Below are positions 1 through 6,139 of a stretch of 9,394 bases of DNA, piece by piece. Each line of letters opens with the position of its first letter. The first letter of the stretch is position 1. Source of the DNA: Bacillota bacterium. GTDB lineage: Bacteria; Bacillota; Clostridia; Tissierellales; Sporanaerobacteraceae. The notes beneath the pieces are model-generated. The model worked only from the letters and a program-made list of their open reading frames with translations, searched no databases and had not been told where the DNA came from. Location of the stretch: NCBI GenBank assembly GCA_029779375.1, contig JAKPAR010000166.1, forward strand, positions 1 to 9,394, read 5' to 3'. A program made the position numbers and the translations under genes.

Positions 1-2391
1 GAGTTTGACAAAAATCCTTCTTTTACAAAAGAAATAGTTAATCAGTACTATGCTTTGTTAGGAAACATTTATTTTAAATTTGGACAATGGGATAGTGCAC
101 AAGAATCTTATGAAAAAAACATAAGAGACTTTAAAGATTTTAAATTGAATTATTATTTGAGATCAAAATCAAGAATTATAATTATAGATTATTTAAGAGA
201 TAGGATATTTGACAAAGATGGAATTGAAGAAATAAGAAATGAATATAGAGAAATCAATATAAATAGAGATAGAATAAAAATTTTAACTGAGTTTGTAGCT
301 ATATCGATTTTATATGGAGACAAGGAATATGCTTATGAAATTTTAGAGGAAATAAGGAGTATATCAGATGTTCCTTATTCAGATGTTTTAAACAATGTCC
401 AAAAATTTATAATATTCAGCATGAAGGAAGATAGTATTCAATATCTTATGGAAATTGAAAATAAAATCAAAGATATGGATTTTCCCGAACTTAATTTATT
501 TATGAACTATGTTATTGGGAGAAAGAGCTATTCAAAAGGAGAATGCTATAAAGCTATAAATTACTATTTGGAATCTTTAGATATAATGTATAGATTAGTT
601 AAGAAAATACCAGATAAAAATTTTCAAAAAAGTTATATAGAAAGTCATCAAGGTGATGAAATAAAGCATGAAATAAATAAAATTTTCAAAGAAATATTTG
701 GCATAGAAGTTCATTGCGTCTATACAGCTGATATAGCTTCAGGGAAAACTGATATAGAAAACTATTTTGATTTTAAGACATTGTTTGATTTAATAGGAGA
801 CGAAGATTTTTCGAAGATTGTTGGTGATAGTTTTTCAAATAACTATATAAAAGATGTAAATAATGTAAATGATCTCATCATGAAATTTGATGATGACTAT
901 AAGCACAATTTAGATATTATATTGAGGTATTTAGCTAAAGAAACTGTTGCACAAAAAGGAATTATATTTTTATGCAATGAAGAAAATGATGAATTTGAGG
1001 TCATTGCCAGGTTAAAAGATGAAAATATTTCTATGGTCAATGAAAGCATAATAAATATTGTAGAAAAAAGAAAAGATGGGATAGTCATAAAAAACACATT
1101 TGGTTACAATAAAAACAATGTGTTTGAAGTTCTTTTGTCTATGGATACCAAAGCATTGATATGTATGCCTATAATCAGAAGGGAAGGGGATATCAAAGAA
1201 AATTTAAATGAGAGAAGAAGGAAAAGCTTTGTTATAGAGGATAAAATTGTAGGATATATATATTTAGAAACAGACAGATTATTTAATAGATTTGATTTTG
1301 AAAGATTAAATTTGGTAAAATCTCTTTCTCATTTAGCTTTTTTAAATATAGAAAATTATAATCTTAAAACTCTATCTACCATAGATAAGATGACAGGTAT
1401 ATATACAAGAAAGCATTTTGACACATTGTTTAGAGAAATCTTATATATATCAAAGAAAAACAATTGAAAGTTTTCTCTGTTGATGCTTGATATAGATAAA
1501 TTTAAAACCATAAATGATACTTATGGACATAGGAAGGGAGACGAAGTATTAAGCTTGATAGGTAAAATACTTCTTGAAAATACTCGTTCAACAGATATTG
1601 TTGCCAGATATGGGGGAGAAGAATTTATAATAGTATTGCCAGATACTGAAGAAAAAGAAGCAAAAGAGATAGGAGAAAAAATCAGAAAAAAAATAGAAGA
1701 ATTAGAAATACCAAATATGGATTACCCTCTCACTATAAGCATTGGTATTTCACTATATCCTGAACATAGTCAATATAAAGAAGAATTGATTGAAAAGGCA
1801 GATCAAGCACTTTATTGTGCAAAAGAAAAAGGTAGAAATAGAGTTGTATTGTGGGATTCAAATATAGCAAATAATCTCAACAGGGGAGATAGACTTGCGG
1901 GAATTATTTCTGGCAACACAGTTCAAGATCAAAGGAATGTACTTGCCATAATGGATGTAGTTGATTTATTGAAAAAGGATATAACTAAAGAAGAGAAAAT
2001 ATATGAATTTTTAGGACGAATTATTGAAACGGTTGATGCAGAACATAGCATATTGATACTTATGAATGATTTAGGTAAGACAGAAAAAATATTTGCTAGG
2101 AAGAGATTTGCTTCAGATTGGATAAAACCTCCTAGATACAACAAAAAAATCATAGAAAAAGCAGCAAAAAATAAAAAAGGAGAGTTTTTAATTGATTGGG
2201 AAAATATAAAAGATATTGATGTAATATCAGGTGCTCCAAACTGGCAATCGACCATAGTTATACCGCTTGTAGTTAAAGAAGTTGTTAAGGGAATAGTTTA
2301 TTTAACTGTTCCATTAAGGGAAAAAGAATTTGATTATAACAACTACAATTTGGTAAACACTATATGTGAAGTTTTTTCTGCTGTTATTTAA
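1..2391 (+). pseudogene. TPR-GAF-GGDEF-GAF signalling protein (diguanylate cyclase), 5' end outside window, interrupted by in-frame TGA
   Basis: The frame is open from base 1, so the gene starts upstream. Before the stop, codons 1-488 encode TPR-like helices (for example YYALLGNIYFKFGQWDSAQ near the start and a second repeat around bases 500-600). A GAF-like domain follows (about 920-1360), then the start of a GGDEF domain (DKMTGIYTRKHF, about 1384-1419). TGA at 1465-1467 halts translation, but the same frame continues as KFSLLMLDIDKFK, a normal GGDEF continuation. The rest has the GGEEF active site (1612-1626) and an RSTD inhibitory site (1585-1596) five residues before it. A second GAF-like region lies at about 1990-2388. 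An intact protein would synthesise cyclic di-GMP from two GTP and be regulated by its sensor domains. Related proteins often carry an N-terminal kinase/ATPase part; whether this one does cannot be seen. No ribosome binding site precedes TTG 1480 or ATG 1483, so restart looks unlikely. The domain calls are firm; loss of function is inference. Confidence 0.8.
1465..1467 (+). other. in-frame TGA inside the GGDEF domain
   Basis: The codons around this point read S-K-K-N-N-stop-K-F-S-L-L-M-L-D-I-D with the frame unchanged on both sides. The stop therefore replaces one residue in the loop between the first helix and first strand of the GGDEF fold. Arg (AGA) or Gly (GGA), both common codons here, would need only one base change to become TGA. 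The seven confidently placed ORF ends in the window are all TAA. Confidence 0.9.
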
Positions 2392-2413
2392 TCTAAATCA
2401 CAGTATTTTTCTT
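2381..2413 (+). terminator. weak hairpin terminator candidate after the GGDEF gene
   Basis: CTGTTATTT (2381-2389) can pair with AAATCACAG (2395-2403) around a 5-base loop, with one T-C mismatch in the middle of the stem. TATTTTTCTT follows. The left arm runs into the TAA stop at 2389-2391. The stem is AT-rich and imperfect, so it may be weak or fortuitous. Confidence 0.35.
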
Positions 2414-2441
2414 GCCGAAGAAAATAGAAATGTGATATAAT
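2412..2441 (+). promoter_or_regulatory. sigma-A-type promoter of the lacI-family gene cluster
   Basis: A -35-like TTGCCG (2412-2417; four of six consensus bases) lies 18 bases before a perfect -10 TATAAT (2436-2441). The -10 is preceded by TG at 2433-2434, giving an extended -10. Transcription would start near 2448, about 30 bases before the regulator's start codon. This makes the regulator an independent transcription unit from the interrupted GGDEF gene. Confidence 0.7.
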
Positions 2442-2465
2442 ATAGAAAATCATTTATTTGATATG

Positions 2466-2471
2466 AGGAGG
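2466..2471 (+). promoter_or_regulatory. ribosome binding site that fixes the lacI-family start
   Basis: AGGAGG sits six bases before ATG 2478. An in-frame ATG at 2463 would place this Shine-Dalgarno sequence inside the coding region and has none of its own, so 2478 is preferred. Confidence 0.85.
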
Positions 2472-2477
2472 ATAAAA

Positions 2478-3494
2478 ATGGCAGCAACAATAAAAGATGT
2501 TGCAAAGCTAGCAGGAGTATCTATTTCTACGGTATCAAGAGTCATAAATGACTCAAAGCCAGTGAGCTCTGAGGTTAAAGAAAAAGTATTAGCTGCTATT
2601 GAGGAGTTAGGCTACAAACCCAATGAGGTAGCTAGAACTTTGGTTACTAAAAAATCATATTTGATTGGAGTTATAGTATCAGATATTGGTAACTCTTATG
2701 TGGCTCAAATGGTTAGAGGAATTGAAGAAGTAGGAAGAATGTATAATTATGATATTCTACTATGCAGTAGCTATGGCGACAAAGACACAGAACTGAGATT
2801 TATTCAGCTATTAAATAGAAAGCAAGTAGAGGGTATAATACTCATATCAGAAATTATGAATGAGGAAATAAAAAATCAAATAGCGAGTTCAAAAATTCCC
2901 TTTGTATATTTAAATAGGCATTATTATATTAGTGATTTTCCTACCGTTTCTATAGATGATTTCGATGCTTCCTATGAAATGACAAACTATTTGATAAGTT
3001 TAGGGCATAAAAATATAGCTTATGTTTCTGTAAAGGATGAAAATAGTTATTCAGTGGAAAATTTAAAAATATCAGGATATAAAAAGGCTATAGAAGAATT
3101 TGGTGAAGGTGATGAAATAGTTATTTTTACCAATGAATATACAGTAGAAGAGGGCTATGAGATAGGGAAAGATATACTTAAACTTGTGGATGAATATGAT
3201 GTATCAGCAGTTTTTTGTAGTCATGATGAATTGGCAATAGGACTTATAAATTTTTTGCATGATAAAAATATTAGAGTTCCCCAAGATATATCTGTAGCAG
3301 GATATGGAGATATAAAAATAGCATCGGTATTTAGACCTGAGCTTACTACAATCAAGGAACCTCACTATGATATGGGGGCTGTAGCCATTAGACGAATAAT
3401 CAAAGAATTAAAAGGGGAAGAAATTGATAAAACACAAATAAAATTACCATTTCAAATAGTGAAGAGGGGAAGCTGTGAAAAAGTTGAATGCTAA
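2478..3494 (+). CDS. LacI/GalR-family transcriptional regulator, CcpA-like
   Basis: This is a 338-residue DNA-binding repressor/activator of usual LacI-family length. Residues 4-23 form the LacI helix-turn-helix (TIKDVAKLAGVSISTVSRV). The hinge with its minor-groove Leu (PNEVARTL) spans about 48-55. A periplasmic-binding-protein-like effector/dimerisation domain runs from about 60 to 330. Several stretches resemble CcpA as I remember it, notably the GVIVSDI strand, KQVEGII, and YDMGAVAIR at 297-305, the region where CcpA meets HPr-Ser-P. The usual G-F-D-D effector loop reads G-Y-G-D (275-278), so the acidic residue often used for ligand contact is missing. It could be a true CcpA or a paralogue with another effector, so I give no symbol. 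It has its own promoter, and its 3' end overlaps the next gene by 20 bases. Any control of the nearby hut operon is speculation. Confidence 0.9.
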   Translation: MAATIKDVAKLAGVSISTVSRVINDSKPVSSEVKEKVLAAIEELGYKPNEVARTLVTKKSYLIGVIVSDIGNSYVAQMVRGIEEVGRMYNYDILLCSSYGDKDTELRFIQLLNRKQVEGIILISEIMNEEIKNQIASSKIPFVYLNRHYYISDFPTVSIDDFDASYEMTNYLISLGHKNIAYVSVKDENSYSVENLKISGYKKAIEEFGEGDEIVIFTNEYTVEEGYEIGKDILKLVDEYDVSAVFCSHDELAIGLINFLHDKNIRVPQDISVAGYGDIKIASVFRPELTTIKEPHYDMGAVAIRRIIKELKGEEIDKTQIKLPFQIVKRGSCEKVEC

Positions 3495-3876
3495 AAAACT
3501 AAAACCTGTATTTACACTTTTTTTGATAAGTATTGTGGTTGTAGTTGTTTTATCTTTAATTAAAAATCCAGGATTGAATTTTATAGAAAGATTGAGTAAT
3601 AATTTTTTTGTGGTAGGTATTGTATACCTTGCAGTAGGAGTGATGTTTGAAATAACTTCATGGTCTTTTACTAGAAAATATATTAAAAAACCTATTGACA
3701 AAGAAGAAATAGAAGAGCTTAAGTATAGTCACAAAGACGCAGGAGTTGTTTCTAGTATGAACAAGGACAAAGAATACGAGAGAAGAAAAGAAATATTGAA
3801 TTTATTGTGGAAGATATTCACAATAGTAGGTGCAGTTGATTTTGGATTATCTATTTTAATGATATTGTTTATTTAA
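3475..3876 (+). CDS. small three-helix membrane protein (possibly DUF3899-like)
   Basis: This 133-residue protein starts at GTG 3475. A GAGGGG Shine-Dalgarno at 3464-3469 lies inside the end of the lacI-family gene, and the two genes overlap by 20 bases in different frames, which suggests translational coupling. Hydrophobic helices are at about 11-29, 43-61 and 109-132. A charged, lysine/glutamate-rich segment of roughly 45 residues lies between helices two and three. The basic N-terminus (KKLNAKKLK) would be cytoplasmic by the positive-inside rule. There is no cleavable signal peptide and no catalytic motif. Length, layout and the FEITSWSFTRK stretch ending helix two recall the DUF3899 family of uncharacterised Firmicutes membrane proteins. 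That assignment is from memory and tentative. Function is unknown. Confidence 0.8.
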   Translation: MKKLNAKKLKPVFTLFLISIVVVVVLSLIKNPGLNFIERLSNNFFVVGIVYLAVGVMFEITSWSFTRKYIKKPIDKEEIEELKYSHKDAGVVSSMNKDKEYERRKEILNLLWKIFTIVGAVDFGLSILMILFI

Positions 3877-3889
3877 AAATAAATTTTAT

Positions 3890-3894
3890 GGTGA
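3890..3894 (+). promoter_or_regulatory. ribosome binding site deciding the thpR start
   Basis: GGTGA lies five bases before ATG 3900. The earlier in-frame ATG at 3888 is preceded only by A/T bases and would add MVNF ahead of the family's usual MR-x-FIA start. Confidence 0.6.
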
Positions 3895-3899
3895 ATTTT

Positions 3900-4466
3900 A
3901 TGAGAAGTTTTATAGCTTTAGAATTTGAAGATGAGCTTAAAGAAAATTTAATTAATATACAAAACAAAGTAAGAGATAATTCCATAAAAGGAACTTGGAC
4001 TCATAAAGATAATTTCCATATTACTTTAAAATTTCTTGGAGAAATAGACGAAAATTTGATTATAGAGATAGATGAAGCTGTAGAAAAAATATACAAAAAC
4101 TATAGCCCTATAAAATTAACACTTAGCAGTCTAGGCTATTTTAAAGGTGAAAGAGATTTAAGAGTCTTATGGATTGGAATAAAAGGAGAACTTGATAAGT
4201 TAAATGCATTGTATGAAGAAATAGAAAATGGAATGTATTCTTTAGGTTTTGAGAAAGAGAATAGAGCGTTTAAACCACATATAACTTTGGGAAGAAGAGT
4301 AGTTCTAAACAAGAATTTTTCTGAAATAAAAGATATCATAAGTGGAGATTTGAATTATGATTTTACCCTGAAAAAAATAACATTGATGAAGAGTGAAGAA
4401 ATCATGAAAAAAAGGGTTTATACTCCAATAAAAACATATAATTTTAAAAAAATTGACCACAGATAA
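3900..4466 (+). CDS. thpR: RNA 2',3'-cyclic 3'-phosphodiesterase (2H phosphoesterase, LigT/ThpR family)
   Basis: This 188-residue soluble protein belongs to the 2H phosphoesterase superfamily. Family members hydrolyse 2',3'-cyclic phosphate ends of RNA to 2'-phosphates, and some ligate tRNA halves in vitro; the cellular role is poorly known. Two catalytic HxTx motifs are visible, H40-I-T-L43 (in FHITLKFLGE) and H127-I-T-L130 (in KPHITLGR). They have the expected spacing of about 85 residues. The MRSFIALEF start and total length fit the family. The gene begins 23 bases after the small membrane protein gene and lacks a visible promoter, so it is probably the third gene of the lacI-family transcript. 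The stop codon lies inside the terminator hairpin that ends this unit. Confidence 0.9.
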   Translation: MRSFIALEFEDELKENLINIQNKVRDNSIKGTWTHKDNFHITLKFLGEIDENLIIEIDEAVEKIYKNYSPIKLTLSSLGYFKGERDLRVLWIGIKGELDKLNALYEEIENGMYSLGFEKENRAFKPHITLGRRVVLNKNFSEIKDIISGDLNYDFTLKKITLMKSEEIMKKRVYTPIKTYNFKKIDHR

Positions 4467-4481
4467 TTCTGTGGTCTTTTT
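4455..4481 (+). terminator. rho-independent terminator after thpR
   Basis: GACCACAG (4455-4462) pairs perfectly with CTGTGGTC (4469-4476). One more A-T pair leaves a four-base loop, and TTTTT (4477-4481) follows. The left arm codes for the last residues of ThpR, and the TAA stop at 4464-4466 is within the hairpin. It separates the regulator cluster from the hut operon. Confidence 0.92.
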
Positions 4482-4511
4482 CATACACTTTAGTCAAGTA
4501 ATGCACCATAC

Positions 4512-4543
4512 AAATAAAATATAATTAAATTTATATTTTATTT
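4512..4543. repeat. perfect 13-bp AT-only inverted repeat upstream of hutH
   Basis: AAATAAAATATAA (4512-4524) is the exact reverse complement of TTATATTTTATTT (4531-4543), with a six-base spacer TTAAAT. It lies in the only non-coding stretch before the hut operon and overlaps a TATAAT match at 4520-4525. It could be an operator for a dimeric regulator or a weak hairpin. AT-only sequence makes chance symmetry easier in such a genome. Confidence 0.6.
4520..4525 (+). promoter_or_regulatory. candidate -10 element of the hut operon promoter
   Basis: TATAAT is a perfect -10 match 73 bases before the hutH start codon. No convincing -35 lies 16-18 bases upstream, and there is no extended TG. An activator-dependent or weak promoter is possible, or the true promoter is elsewhere in 4482-4584. 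Confidence 0.4.
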
Positions 4544-4584
4544 TGTTAAAGGATTTTGTAAAAAATTAAAGAATAAATAAAAAT

Positions 4585-4590
4585 GGAGGA
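4585..4590 (+). promoter_or_regulatory. ribosome binding site that fixes the hutH start
   Basis: GGAGGA lies seven bases before ATG 4598. The in-frame ATG at 4583 overlaps this site and has no Shine-Dalgarno of its own, so it is rejected as the start. Confidence 0.85.
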
Positions 4591-4597
4591 GAGAGAA

Positions 4598-6121
4598 ATG
4601 AATAAAGTCATAATTGATGGAAACAAATTAACTATTGAAGAATTCATCAATGTAGTAAGAAAAAATTATAAAGTAGAACTATCAGATGAAGCAGTTGAAA
4701 AAGTAGAAAAGTCAAGAAGTATTGTAGAGAAATTTGTGGATGAAGAAAAAGTAGTTTATGGAATCACAACAGGATTTGGAAAATTTAGCGATGTACTTAT
4801 ATCAAAAGATGAGACTAAGATATTGCAAAGGAATTTGATAGTTAGCCATTCTTGTGGAGTTGGGGAGCCTTTAGATGAAGAAATAGTTAGAGGTATAATG
4901 TTACTTAGAGCCAATGCGTTGGCTAAAGGATATTCAGGAATTAGGCTTTCAACATTAAATACATTGATAGACATGTTAAACAAAAGTGTCCACCCCGTTA
5001 TACCAGAAAAAGGTTCTCTTGGAGCAAGTGGAGATTTAGCACCATTAGCACATATGGTATTGGTGATGATAGGAGAAGGAGAAGCATATTTTGGTGGAGA
5101 AAGAATGTCTGGGAAAAAAGCTATGGCTTTGGCAGGTATACCTACAGTGGAACTTACATCTAAAGAAGGTCTAGCTTTAATCAATGGAACTCAAGTCATG
5201 ACTTCTATAGGTGCATTGACAGTATATGATAGTATAAATTTAGCTAAGATGGCAGATGTATCTTCAGCTTTGACCAGTGAAGCATTAAATGGTATAGTTA
5301 CTGCATACGATGAAAAAGTGCATCAAGTAAGACCTCATAGTGGTCAGATCAATACAGCTAGAAACTTGTTAAAACTTCTTGATGGGAGCAATATGACTAC
5401 AGAACAAGGAGAAATAAGAGTTCAAGATGCTTATTCTTTGAGATGTTTGCCACAAATTCATGGAGCTAGCAAAGATGCAATAGAATATGTAAAAGAAAAA
5501 GTAAATATTGAGATAAATTCTGCAACTGACAATCCATTGATATTCAATGAAGAAGAAGCAATATCTGGTGGAAATTTTCATGGACAGCCAATGGCACTAA
5601 GCTTTGATTTTTTAGGTATTGCATTGGCAGAGCTTGCAAATGTTTCTGAAAGAAGAATAGAAAGATTGGTAAACCCAGCACTTAGTGGACTTCCAGCATT
5701 TTTAGTCGAAAAAGGTGGACTAAATTCAGGATTTATGATTGTACAATATGCAGCAGCTTCTTTAGTTTCAGAAAACAAAGTATTGGCTCACCCTGCTAGT
5801 GTTGACTCTATACCATCATCAGCAAACCAAGAAGACCATGTTTCTATGGGAACTATTGCTGCAAGAAAGGCAAGAACTATATTAGACAATACTAGAAAAG
5901 TATTATCTATGGAACTTTTAGCATCCTGTCAAGCAATAGATTTAAGAGGAAATAGAGGATTGGGAAAAGGAAGCAGTATTGCATATAATATAGTTAGAGA
6001 CCATACAGAAAAGATAGAAGATGATATAATAATGTATAGGGAAATAAATAAATGTGAAGAGCTAATAAAGTCAAATGTTATTTTAGATGAAATTGAAAAA
6101 CAAATAGGTTCATTATATTAA
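4598..6121 (+). CDS. hutH: histidine ammonia-lyase (histidase)
   Basis: This cytoplasmic enzyme removes ammonia from L-histidine to give trans-urocanate, the first step of histidine degradation. At 507 residues it has the usual family length. The Ala143-Ser144-Gly145 triad in GSLGASGDLAPLAH would cyclise into the MIO electrophilic cofactor. Other active-site residues known from the Pseudomonas enzyme have clear counterparts: Y54 (YGITTGFG), H84, N196 (LINGTQ), Q276/Y279/R282 (QDAYSLRC) and E412 (ANQEDHVSMG). This pattern fits histidase rather than the phenylalanine or tyrosine lyases that share the fold, and the downstream hutU supports it. It is the first gene of the hut operon. The next start codon follows its stop after 18 bases. 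No truncation or frame problem is seen. Confidence 0.97.
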   Translation: MNKVIIDGNKLTIEEFINVVRKNYKVELSDEAVEKVEKSRSIVEKFVDEEKVVYGITTGFGKFSDVLISKDETKILQRNLIVSHSCGVGEPLDEEIVRGIMLLRANALAKGYSGIRLSTLNTLIDMLNKSVHPVIPEKGSLGASGDLAPLAHMVLVMIGEGEAYFGGERMSGKKAMALAGIPTVELTSKEGLALINGTQVMTSIGALTVYDSINLAKMADVSSALTSEALNGIVTAYDEKVHQVRPHSGQINTARNLLKLLDGSNMTTEQGEIRVQDAYSLRCLPQIHGASKDAIEYVKEKVNIEINSATDNPLIFNEEEAISGGNFHGQPMALSFDFLGIALAELANVSERRIERLVNPALSGLPAFLVEKGGLNSGFMIVQYAAASLVSENKVLAHPASVDSIPSSANQEDHVSMGTIAARKARTILDNTRKVLSMELLASCQAIDLRGNRGLGKGSSIAYNIVRDHTEKIEDDIIMYREINKCEELIKSNVILDEIEKQIGSLY

Positions 6122-6139
6122 AAAAAAGGAGGAGTTTTT

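Noticed and set aside
1465..1520. Selenocysteine codon with a downstream SECIS hairpin
   Set aside because: I could not pair the bases after the TGA into a convincing stem with a GU-bearing loop, and GGDEF domains are not known selenoproteins.
1480..2391. Separate diguanylate cyclase gene starting at TTG 1480 or ATG 1483
   Set aside because: No Shine-Dalgarno sequence precedes either codon, the start would cut off the first helix of the GGDEF domain, and the frame is continuous with the upstream part. It reads as the rear of one broken gene.
4489..4525. Full -35/-10 promoter for hutH using TAGTCA (4491-4496)
   Set aside because: The spacer to TATAAT would be 23 bases, well beyond the working range, so only the -10 is reported.
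4482..4597. T-box, riboswitch, HutP-type leader or CcpA cre site before hutH
   Set aside because: The leader after the probable -10 is only about 65 bases and nearly all A/T. I see no T-box sequence, no repeated NAG triplets with a terminator, and no cre-like match with a central CG.
4756..5184. Minus-strand open frame of 142 codons inside hutH
   Set aside because: It is fully antisense to a strongly conserved gene, has no family motif, and is an expected by-product of codon bias. The same applies to the other antisense frames at 897-1097, 1929-2255, 3444-3701, 4136-4339, 5369-5581, 5578-5778, 8328-8561 and 8598-8855.
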